Below are positions 1 through 5,139 of a DNA stretch of 7,922 nt, piece after piece. The notes beneath the pieces were generated by a model, which was not told where the DNA came from, did no database searches, and saw nothing but the letters and a program-made list of their open reading frames with translations. Source of the DNA: Dehalococcoidales bacterium (lineage in GTDB: Bacteria > Chloroflexota > Dehalococcoidia > Dehalococcoidales > JAUXAE01); assembly GCA_030620035.1 (NCBI GenBank), contig JAUXAE010000051.1, positions 1-7,922 of the forward strand, given 5' to 3'. Both the position numbers and the translations under genes were made by a program. Position 1 is the first letter of the stretch. Every line of letters starts with the position of its first letter.

Positions 1-146
1 AGTTCCTCGAGATAGGTCGGAATTTACCATTGCACACAACGATTCTAGCCCTTTTTCCTGAAGACTAAGCGATTTCTTAAACTCGAGCGTTTAACTTTCG
101 CTTTCCCGTATAAGTACTTCAAGGGGTGTTTGTTCTGCGTATCCAT
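1..146 (-). pseudogene. Broken AlbA_2/Schlafen-type protein gene, 5' end (partial)
   Basis: Reading from about 144 down to 1, one frame gives PLEVLIRESES, a TAA stop at 91-93, then TLEFKKSLS and GLESLCAMVNSDLSRGT up to the window edge. The pattern E-S-(E)-T-L-E-F-K followed by a conserved 'ESLCAMVN' helix is typical of the N-terminus of AlbA_2 (Schlafen-type) putative nucleic-acid-binding domains. In that family a Glu commonly sits where this frame has the stop, and GAA to TAA is a single substitution. This frame has no start codon. An ATG at 144-146 with a well spaced ribosome binding site (153-158) lies in another frame and gives only 33 residues, ending at 45-47. Restoring the gene would therefore need both a frameshift repair near the start and loss of the stop. 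The initiation signals look intact while the reading frame is not. The family call rests on a short stretch, and the rest of the gene is off the window. Confidence 0.55.
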
Positions 147-152
147 TAGATA

Positions 153-187
153 TCTCCTACTTATTATCCTCAGAATAAATCATACCA
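153..187 (-). promoter_or_regulatory. Possible extended -10 promoter and ribosome binding site for the broken AlbA_2 gene
   Basis: On the minus strand TGGTATGAT (187 to 179) resembles an extended -10 box. The -35 region at the expected distance is poor. A short inverted repeat, ACGTA-agg-TACGT (187-199), sits directly upstream and could be an operator. AGGAGA (158 to 153) is six bases before the ATG at 144-146. Together they would give a leader of roughly 25 nt. The evidence is sequence resemblance only. Confidence 0.3.
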
Positions 188-306
188 CGTAAGGTACGTT
201 TATCGTAGATATGGGGTAACAATTAGCCAGAATGTGGCATCTGTGGATCTTCTCTTGAGAGTACAGAACAGTTTGCTACTTGGTGAGAATATCTGGTAAC
301 CTTACC

Positions 307-720
307 TCACACGCCGACGGCAATTCCAGCTTTGTCTAAGACTGCCTCGTCTGCGAAGATAGGCGCCTCTGCCCTGATACCATGAGCTACAGCCTTGGAT
401 GGGGCACAGTCAACCTCCAGAGCCTCATCTTCATTTTGAGTCAGCAGCAATTTGGCGTAAAAGACATTATTCGCGAACCGGTTGATTATGACGGCTTCGA
501 CCTTACAGAATATTGTGTCAATGCCTGCAGAGGAAAGGTCGAACTCCGCAGGGTCAACGCGTCCGACGCCTAGCAGTAGTTTTTCTACAATATTGGCCTG
601 TCGCGGACCTATATAGATAGGGAGATAGCGTTCTGCCTCCTTCTCTTTCAAAATCAGGGCCCGCTCATTACTCAGCAAGTTGCATCTCAAGGAATCGATT
701 GTCATTTCTACGATACCCAC
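307..720 (-). CDS. Bifunctional nuclease (BFN, DUF151) domain protein, divergent
   Basis: The protein has 137 residues and is made almost entirely of one DUF151/BFN domain. The N-terminal stretch VEMTIDSLR, then ALILKEKEAERYLPIYIGP, matches the family pattern well, as do the central NNVFYAKLLL strand and the C-terminal APIFADEAVLDKAGI. Family members have been described as nucleases acting on DNA and RNA in plants, but most bacterial members are uncharacterised, so the activity here is an inference. The family usually reads D-C-R-P-S-D-A before its final helix; here it is DCAPSKAVAHG, so the Arg and second acidic residue are replaced. The start is GTG at 718-720, because AAGGAGG lies six to seven bases upstream and the family N-terminus begins there; an ATG five codons later is less well placed. 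It is the last gene of a three-gene minus-strand set and begins one base after the stop of the 94-aa gene. Confidence 0.85.
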   Translation of the reverse strand: MGIVEMTIDSLRCNLLSNERALILKEKEAERYLPIYIGPRQANIVEKLLLGVGRVDPAEFDLSSAGIDTIFCKVEAVIINRFANNVFYAKLLLTQNEDEALEVDCAPSKAVAHGIRAEAPIFADEAVLDKAGIAVGV

Positions 721-721
721 G

Positions 722-1006
722 CTACGCCTCCTTGGCCTTGCGCTGGCATCTCCGACCGAGAGATTGCGAACTTCGATGTTGGTTCTGTTTCACGGAGGCA
801 TCACCCCCAGCGTCAACTTCTCTAGTTTCATTGACAGCTGGCCCAAACGACCTTTGTGGATGCCCTCCAGCTCTGGCAATGGCCGCTGCGAAGGCTTGGT
901 CAATCTTGTCCCGCAAGCCGGTCTTGTCCATACTCTCAGCTATCTGCTCAGCACTGTCAGCCAAGAACTCCAGATGTATTCTCTTGCCCCACCTAAAGTA
1001 CTGCAT
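722..1006 (-). CDS. Hypothetical protein, 94 aa
   Basis: I do not recognise this family. The first 50 or so residues look like a normal folded or helical segment (MQYFRWGKRIHLEFLADSAE, then an Ala-rich stretch AFAAAIARAGG). The last 40 are polar and basic, rich in Gln, Arg, Ser and Lys, and look disordered. No signal peptide or membrane segment is evident. The gene lies 15 nt after the stop of the 181-aa gene and its stop codon falls inside the ribosome binding site region of the DUF151 gene. That tight packing is the main argument that it is real. The ribosome binding site before its ATG is weak, so it may rely on coupling with the upstream gene. Confidence 0.5.
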   Translation of the reverse strand: MQYFRWGKRIHLEFLADSAEQIAESMDKTGLRDKIDQAFAAAIARAGGHPQRSFGPAVNETREVDAGGDASVKQNQHRSSQSLGRRCQRKAKEA

Positions 1007-1021
1007 GTCTGGATTTACCTA

Positions 1022-1567
1022 TTATTTACTACCTTCGGCAATATCTTCTCGCGCTGAACCAAACAGCGGCTCAATTTCTTCAAACCATAGCCCAGCAAAG
1101 ACAGTCCAACGCTCCACGAAGTTATGTTGTGTATCAATCTGAACAAAGAGGTGGGCCGGGTCTTTATGTCCTACTATACGAGGTTCTCTCCCGTCATACA
1201 CTTTGTCCTCTGCAAATATGTGCCTTCGATAAAGTTTGCGTTCTTTCAGATATTTCATGTCTGGAGTCTGCCCTTGCTCCCAGCAGCGCCGGAAATAGCG
1301 CAGGACCTCTGGGGCGAAGCCGTTAGTAACTTTCGGTACAACAATACGCTCCAGAATGCCCTCGATGCCCAGTTCAACTAGTAAGTCTTGGTTGACCTTG
1401 CTGTATGTCGCGTTGCTGCCTTCAGAGTAGCCCATGAGGAAACCAAGCTTCCTGAGTCCTTGAAGCCGCCCTTTCTTGTTCTTATTCTCAAGAACACCCC
1501 AGAGAAAAGGGTCTGCGTTGATGAAATACCTCTTGAGTTTCTCTGCCTGTTCTCTTGGTATTTCCAT
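1022..1567 (-). CDS. Hypothetical protein, 181 aa, first gene of the minus-strand cargo operon
   Basis: I do not recognise this family. The protein is soluble-looking, with no signal peptide or membrane segment, and is rich in aromatic and charged residues. Landmarks include YFINADPFLWGVLENKNKKG near the N-terminus, a basic segment KYLKERKLYRRHIF in the middle, and a Trp-rich C-terminal part (ERWTVFAGLWFEEIEPLFG). The basic middle could contact nucleic acid, but nothing specific shows this. The ATG at 1565-1567 is preceded by a GGGAGGGAG purine tract about seven bases upstream. A strong promoter sits just ahead, so this is probably the leading gene of a transcript continuing into the 94-aa and DUF151 genes. 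Confidence 0.75.
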   Translation of the reverse strand: MEIPREQAEKLKRYFINADPFLWGVLENKNKKGRLQGLRKLGFLMGYSEGSNATYSKVNQDLLVELGIEGILERIVVPKVTNGFAPEVLRYFRRCWEQGQTPDMKYLKERKLYRRHIFAEDKVYDGREPRIVGHKDPAHLFVQIDTQHNFVERWTVFAGLWFEEIEPLFGSAREDIAEGSK

Positions 1568-1600
1568 TTAAATCTCCCTCCCGCCGCACTACTGGCACCA

Positions 1601-1629
1601 ATAATAATACGTATTCTTATAATTGTCAA
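1601..1629 (-). promoter_or_regulatory. Strong sigma-70-type promoter for the minus-strand cargo operon
   Basis: On the minus strand TTGACA (1629 to 1624) is followed after exactly 17 bases by TATTAT (1606 to 1601). The first is a perfect -35 consensus and the second a good -10. The palindrome AATACGTATT (1606-1615) overlaps the -10 end of the spacer and is a candidate operator. Transcription would begin near 1594, giving a leader of about 27 nt before the ATG at 1567. Confidence 0.75.
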
Positions 1630-1669
1630 TACAGTCTATAAGAAACAGTTACGCTATTTCATACAAGTC

Positions 1670-1698
1670 TTGACGCTCGTCCTTCTGTGTGCTATGCT
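1670..1698 (+). promoter_or_regulatory. Sigma-70-type promoter for the HTH-recombinase operon
   Basis: TTGACG (1670-1675) and TATGCT (1693-1698) are separated by 17 bases, a good fit to the housekeeping promoter pattern. Transcription would start near 1705, about 30 nt before the ATG at 1737. Its -35 box is 40 bases from the -35 box of the opposing promoter, so the two polymerases face away from each other and one bound regulator could affect both. Confidence 0.7.
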
Positions 1699-1736
1699 TA
1701 TGAAAGCTGAGAGACACTGTAAAACGCAGGGAACTG

Positions 1737-1940
1737 ATGGATAGTGAAGTTATCACCATCGGGGAAGCAGCCGAATTTCTGAAGACTAGCAAGACGTATA
1801 TATTCAAGATGGTCAGAGAAGGAGAGCTGCGAGTCACTAAGCGAGGTAAGCGTTACACCCGCCTAATGAAAAGTGACCTGATAGCCTTTCTAAGAAGGTA
1901 TAGAAAGGTAGCAATTCCAACGAAGGAGGTTCAACGATGA
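1737..1940 (+). CDS. Small excisionase/MerR-like helix-turn-helix DNA-binding protein, 67 aa
   Basis: The protein is one winged-helix-type HTH domain of the 'excisionase family' (HTH_17 style). VITIGEAAEFLKTSKTYIFK matches the first helices of the pattern, MVREGELRVTKRGKRYTRL matches the recognition helix and wing, and SDLIAFLRRY the closing helix. A basic tail follows. Proteins of this kind bind DNA as transcription regulators or as directionality factors that steer a recombinase to excision. The ATG at 1737-1739 has only a modest ribosome binding site (AGGGA). The stop TGA overlaps the ATG of the recombinase in an ATGA, so the two proteins should be made together. Whether it represses the divergent promoters, directs excision, or both, cannot be told from sequence. 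Confidence 0.85.
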   Translation: MDSEVITIGEAAEFLKTSKTYIFKMVREGELRVTKRGKRYTRLMKSDLIAFLRRYRKVAIPTKEVQR

Positions 1941-3523
1941 GAGCAGCAGCATATTGTAGGGTATCGACGCCAGCACAAGGTGATGAGGATAAAGCCAGCA
2001 TACCAGAACAAATAGCTAGGATTGAGAAGTACTGCCAAGAGAAAGGCTACAGCATAGCCGATAGGTATGTTGACATTGGCTATTCAGGTGCTAAAAGTAA
2101 AAGACCTGAGTTCCAGCGCATGCTTAACGATGCGAAGAAAGGCAAGTTTGATGCAATTGTTTGCTGGAAGGCAGACAGGCTCTCAAGAGGAATGTATCCC
2201 GCTGCTGTCTTAATGGAAGTTATTGAGCCGCTTAGCATTAAACTTGAAGCTGTTGAGGAACATTTGGATATGAACTACTTTGCCCTTCTAGCCGTTGTCG
2301 GCAAAATGGAGCTAGACAATATGAAAGCCAGAAGCAAGATGGGCAAAGAGGCTAAAGCTAAGAAGGGGCTAACTCTAGGTAGCCATCCCTATGGATACAC
2401 ATACAACAAAGAGACTGGACTTCTGGAAATAAATGAGAAAGAAGCCGGTCTAGTTCGTTGGATATTCGATTCGTATCTGAAGGGCTCCTCTATCAGACAG
2501 ATTACGGCCAAGCTCAATGATTTGGGTATTCCTACTCCCACACCTAGCAAGTATGGGTGGCTAACGAGTAGAGTTGCTATCATACTCGGTAGGTCTGCCT
2601 ATTGTGGTGAGGCTTATTACAACCAGACGTGGGGCAGTGGTAAGCGTCATTTCAAGCCCAAAGAAGAGTGGATTCCTACTCCCTGCCCGTCCATTATCTC
2701 ACGTGAAACCTTTGAGGCGGCTCAGGTTAGAAAGAAAGCTAACAAGCAGTTTCTCCGTAAGATGTCAAAGCATACTTTTCTCCTGAAGCATTTACTCTAT
2801 TGTTCCGAGTGTGGAATGCAATTCTACGGCACTACCCTAGGGACTGCCTTTACAAAAGTTCTAGCCGGCGGCACTAGGAAAACTTACCATCACAAGAATG
2901 AGTCAGCCTTTTACATGTGTCGAGGAATGAAGTTTTATCCTCACATCTACAATTGCCGAAGTCCTAAGCGTATTTGGGCGGACGATATTGAGCCCCTTGT
3001 TTGGAATAAGATTGATGAGACCTTACGCTGTCCAGAAATGCTAAAATTTGCTCTGGATAATAGACTAGAGCAAATACAGTCCGATATAGCTAACGAGGAA
3101 CAACGACTCAAAATGGTGAAGGACAATATTGGCCGTTGCAAGCGAGAAGAAAGCTGGGTCATCACGCAAGCCAAGAAAGGTACCATAACAGAAGAGCAGA
3201 TGGACTTGCAATTAAGGTCATCAATGGAGGAGAGAGAAAGATATGAGACAGAGCTAAAGGAAATCCTAGAAGCTAAGGAAATCAGAGCTAAAGGGGAGGA
3301 CATCATCATACAGGCTTGGGAAAGGTGTCAAGCACTGGTGCCTCGCCTTGACTACCTTAAAGACAATCAGGCCGAAGAAGCTATCAAGGATAAAGAGGCT
3401 ATAACCCACCTTCTGGTGGATAGAATAATAGTCAACGGCAACGATGAGGTCACCATCAACCTAGCCATCCCAGACCCAAAGTCGGTTGATGCAAATTGTA
3501 TGTCACCGTCAATGCCAAACTGA
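1937..3523 (+). CDS. Large serine recombinase (site-specific integrase), 528 aa
   Basis: This is a complete large serine recombinase, which would integrate and excise the element by cutting both strands through a phosphoserine link. The N-terminal catalytic domain (about 1-140) begins AYCRVSTPAQ, with nucleophile Ser10 and Arg8, and contains KADRLSRG (Asp80, Arg81, Arg84). A recombinase domain follows (about 150-270), then a zinc ribbon with Cys289 and Cys292 (CSEC), Cys328 and Cys340. A charged coiled-coil region (about 375-450) comes next, and a C-terminal segment ends the family-like part near HLLVDRIIVNGNDEVTINLA. The length is within the usual range. The ATG is preceded by AAGGAGG at good spacing. 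The last 10 or so residues (from about Asp518) lie beyond the recognisable domain, across the junction with host DNA, and may be host-encoded. The stop overlaps an ATG of the truncated surface-protein frame by one base (TGATG). Confidence 0.95.
   Translation: MRAAAYCRVSTPAQGDEDKASIPEQIARIEKYCQEKGYSIADRYVDIGYSGAKSKRPEFQRMLNDAKKGKFDAIVCWKADRLSRGMYPAAVLMEVIEPLSIKLEAVEEHLDMNYFALLAVVGKMELDNMKARSKMGKEAKAKKGLTLGSHPYGYTYNKETGLLEINEKEAGLVRWIFDSYLKGSSIRQITAKLNDLGIPTPTPSKYGWLTSRVAIILGRSAYCGEAYYNQTWGSGKRHFKPKEEWIPTPCPSIISRETFEAAQVRKKANKQFLRKMSKHTFLLKHLLYCSECGMQFYGTTLGTAFTKVLAGGTRKTYHHKNESAFYMCRGMKFYPHIYNCRSPKRIWADDIEPLVWNKIDETLRCPEMLKFALDNRLEQIQSDIANEEQRLKMVKDNIGRCKREESWVITQAKKGTITEEQMDLQLRSSMEERERYETELKEILEAKEIRAKGEDIIIQAWERCQALVPRLDYLKDNQAEEAIKDKEAITHLLVDRIIVNGNDEVTINLAIPDPKSVDANCMSPSMPN
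3488..3523. other. Probable right attachment junction (element/host boundary)
   Basis: Three observations meet here. The recombinase frame leaves its recognisable domain and stops at 3521-3523. The surface-protein frame opens only after an in-frame TGA at 3487-3489 and lacks any signal peptide or N-terminal domains. Base composition changes from AT-leaning to GC-rich. From about 3499 the second frame reads YVTVNAKLMTYYDSLTQPVS, plausible as host protein sequence, so the crossover probably lies just before that. The crossover dinucleotide cannot be fixed without the other end or an empty site. Confidence 0.6.
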
Positions 3524-4308
3524 TGACCTATTATGACAGCCTGACCCAGCCGGTTAGCCTGACCTGGCCGCTTAATCAGGCGCCAGGCATAGGCGTGATT
3601 ACCGGGGGCACTGTTGCCAATGTCAGCCTTGACTGGGAGCCACTCAGCGGGGCCACCAGCTACCAGTGGCAGCTTGACGATGATAACGATTTTTCCTCAA
3701 TCCCACCCGGCTTCGAGGGCACTGTTACCGCCAGTTCAGTCCGGCTGCCCGTCCTACAGCCGGCCGCCACCTACTACTGGCGGGTACGGGTTATCGGGCC
3801 GGTGTTAAGCCTGTGGTCGGCCAAGTGGTCATTTACCACCAGCCTTGGCGGTGGCATTGTCGCCCCCCAGCTTGAGAGCCCCGAGGCCGGTGCCCGGGAT
3901 GTGCCCTTAAGCCCGGTATTTCAGTGGACGGCCGTGGCCGCGGCCGAGGGCTATGAACTGCTGGTGTCTGGTGAGGCCGATTTTCTTATACCGGTTATTG
4001 TCAGGATTGGTGAGTTCGCCCTGCCCACTAATGCCTGGCAGTCAGATATAACATTGACCTGTGATACCACCTACTACTGGAAGGTCAGGGCTGTTAGTTC
4101 CTTGAGCTATAGTGCCTGGAGTGCTGTTGGCGCCTTCACCATCCAGCCGCCGCCAGCGGAGTCTGAGCCGCCACCCCAATCGCCACCACAACCAGCCCAG
4201 CAGTCACCAGTCCTGGCTGACTGGGCCGTCTATATAATGGTATTCCTGGCGGCGACCATTGTGCTGCTGTTAGTTACAATACTGGTGATGGTGGCAAGGC
4301 GGCACTAG
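3490..4308 (+). pseudogene. 5'-truncated surface protein with two FN3-like domains and a C-terminal membrane anchor
   Basis: The open frame encodes about 270 residues from a TTG at 3496. Two FN3-like beta-sandwich repeats are seen (about 20-116 and 123-217). Both end in the same pattern, ATYYWRVRV...WSAKWSF and TTYYWKVRA...WSAVGAF. A proline-rich linker (about 218-238) follows, then one hydrophobic helix (about 243-266) ending in ARRH, typical of a stop-transfer anchor with a basic cytoplasmic end. The protein would sit outside the cell, held by its C-terminus. However, no signal peptide is present, and the frame begins exactly at the recombinase junction, so this is best read as the 3' part of a larger gene split by the element. 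Translation could still restart at the ATG at 3523-3525 that overlaps the recombinase stop, but the product would not be exported normally. The ligand or role of the intact protein is unknown. Confidence 0.8.
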
Positions 4309-4355
4309 GCCGATGTTTGGCCTCGGGCTCCCAAGACAACCTCGGCTAGTAGATT

Positions 4356-4988
4356 CTAGTAATCAAGCAGAAAGACCTGGGTGCTTACCGGGAGACTTGA
4401 CTTGGTTATGGACACCTTGGCCTGAGGGACTACTCCACTCAGGCCCATTTCCTTTAAGAATTTGTCTACCGGCTCTAGTTTCCGAGCTGCTGCCTGGGTC
4501 TGGTAGTGCATCGGGATTACCACTTTAGGCTCAAGCTGTCTTACTATTTGGGCGGCCATAGTTGCATTGATGGTGGACAGGCCACCTACCGGCAGCAGTA
4601 GCACATCAACCTCGCCCAGTTCCTCTGCCTGTTCGTTGGTTAGTATATGCCCCAGGTCGCCCAGGTGGCATACTGATACCTCATCCACCTCCATCAGATA
4701 GACAGTGTTTTTACCCCTTTGGCTGCCGCCGTCATTATCATGAAAGGTGGCGATGCCGATAATTATGACATCGCCGATTTCGTACTCACCGGGGCCGGTG
4801 ACCTTTCTGGGGTTACCGCCGACACCATCAGTATAGCTGTGGCCGGGATGCTGGTGACTTACCGTTACTATATTGGCGGTGGCTTTACCCAGGGAGTAGC
4901 CTAAGTTCGGCGAGTAGGGGTCGGTGATAACAGTGGTCTGTCTTCCCTTAATCCTGAAGCAGGCGTGTCCCAGCCATCTGATTTCCAT
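4356..4988 (-). CDS. Metallo-beta-lactamase-fold hydrolase (Lactamase_B_3 / UlaG-like), 210 aa
   Basis: This is a compact metal-dependent hydrolase-like protein. The N-terminus MEIRWLGHACFRIKG and ITDPY form the first strands of the fold. The metal-binding motif is SHQHPGHS (about residues 44-51), then CHLGDLGH in the middle and VVIPMHYQT near the C-terminus. The canonical motif is HxHxDH; here the Asp is Gly. I believe related short proteins in this subfamily often read HPGH, but this cannot be verified here. The substrate is unknown; relatives range from lactonases to nucleases. The ATG at 4986-4988 lacks a clear ribosome binding site and lies only 14 nt after a -10 box, suggesting near-leaderless translation. 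It converges on the truncated surface-protein gene, with 47 nt between their stops and no evident terminator hairpin, and is divergent from hrcA. Confidence 0.9.
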   Translation of the reverse strand: MEIRWLGHACFRIKGRQTTVITDPYSPNLGYSLGKATANIVTVSHQHPGHSYTDGVGGNPRKVTGPGEYEIGDVIIIGIATFHDNDGGSQRGKNTVYLMEVDEVSVCHLGDLGHILTNEQAEELGEVDVLLLPVGGLSTINATMAAQIVRQLEPKVVIPMHYQTQAAARKLEPVDKFLKEMGLSGVVPQAKVSITKSSLPVSTQVFLLDY

Positions 4989-5002
4989 TGTCAGTGATTA
5001 TT

Positions 5003-5032
5003 ATTATATCATTGGCCGGCTTTATCGGTCAA
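5003..5032 (-). promoter_or_regulatory. Promoter of the metallo-beta-lactamase-fold gene
   Basis: On the minus strand TTGACC (5032 to 5027) and a perfect TATAAT (5008 to 5003) are 18 bases apart. The start codon is 14 bases after the -10 box, which leaves a leader of only about 7 nt. The CIRCE operator lies more than 60 bases behind this promoter, so HrcA control of this gene is not implied. Confidence 0.7.
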
Positions 5033-5056
5033 TTGCCTGGTAGACTAAATTTCCTC

Positions 5057-5085
5057 TTGACAAGCCTGGCTAAAGGTGATAAATT
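5057..5085 (+). promoter_or_regulatory. Promoter of the hrcA-grpE-dnaK operon
   Basis: TTGACA (5057-5062), a perfect -35 box, is followed after 17 bases by TAAATT (5080-5085), a 4-of-6 match to the -10 box. Transcription should start near 5092, right at the edge of the CIRCE operator, the usual position for HrcA repression. Confidence 0.75.
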
Positions 5086-5093
5086 AAAGGATG

Positions 5094-5120
5094 TTAGCAA
5101 TCTAAGGCTTAGATTGCTAA
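5094..5120 (+). promoter_or_regulatory. CIRCE operator (HrcA binding site)
   Basis: TTAGCAATC (5094-5102), a 9-base spacer and GATTGCTAA (5112-5120) match the CIRCE layout TTAGCACTC-N9-GAGTGCTAA with one change per arm. The changes are symmetrical, so pairing is kept. The spacer continues the symmetry, giving perfect 13-base arms around a central G. HrcA bound here would block transcription under normal conditions and release it after heat or misfolding stress. The site is 19 nt upstream of the hrcA start, so it would also lie in the 5' leader of the mRNA. Confidence 0.95.
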
Positions 5121-5139
5121 ATTACTAACGGAGGCGGCA

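Larger units (their letters stand above)
1..3500. mobile_element. Right-hand portion of a serine-recombinase integrative element (left end outside window)
   Basis: This stretch carries a large serine recombinase at its right edge, a small helix-turn-helix gene coupled to it, a divergent block of poorly recognised genes and a broken gene. It is clearly less GC-rich than the DNA to its right: counted by hand, the line at 2041-2100 is about 42% GC and the line at 3841-3900 about 73%. The right boundary is placed between about 3488 and 3523, where the recombinase frame ends and a host surface-protein frame opens without its N-terminal part. Serine integrase genes usually lie next to their attachment site, which fits. 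No second attachment site or direct repeat is visible, so the left end must be outside the window. I see no conjugation, replication or phage structural genes, so the class (prophage, ICE, IME) is undecided. Confidence 0.7.

Noticed and set aside
55..62. An A-rich stretch on the minus strand that might allow programmed -1 frameshifting into the AlbA_2-like frame
   Set aside because: A shift there would skip the conserved TLEFKKSLS segment upstream, so it would not rebuild the domain.
45..146. A 33-aa minus-strand reading frame starting at an ATG with a good ribosome binding site
   Set aside because: The AlbA_2-like similarity lies in a different frame of the same DNA, so this short product is more likely what remains after a frameshift than a real small protein.
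295..306. Short inverted repeat GGTAA-cc-TTACC just after the DUF151 stop
   Set aside because: The stem is only five pairs with a two-base loop and no T-run follows, so it does not qualify as a terminator.
680..1142. Two plus-strand open frames of 125 and 147 codons
   Set aside because: They lie opposite the cargo operon genes, lack a ribosome binding site and show no family resemblance; their composition looks like antisense of coding DNA.
1378..1629. A minus-strand frame overlapping the start of the 181-aa gene
   Set aside because: It covers the promoter and ribosome binding site of that gene in another frame and has no start signals or recognisable content.
1737..3523. IS607-type transposon reading of the HTH plus serine recombinase pair
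   Set aside because: IS607 transposases are short and carry the HTH on the same chain. Here the recombinase is 528 aa with zinc ribbon and coiled coil, and the HTH is a separate gene; no tnpB-like gene is present.
4313..4904. Plus-strand open frames opposite the metallo-beta-lactamase-fold gene
   Set aside because: They are antisense to a well supported gene and resemble no protein family.
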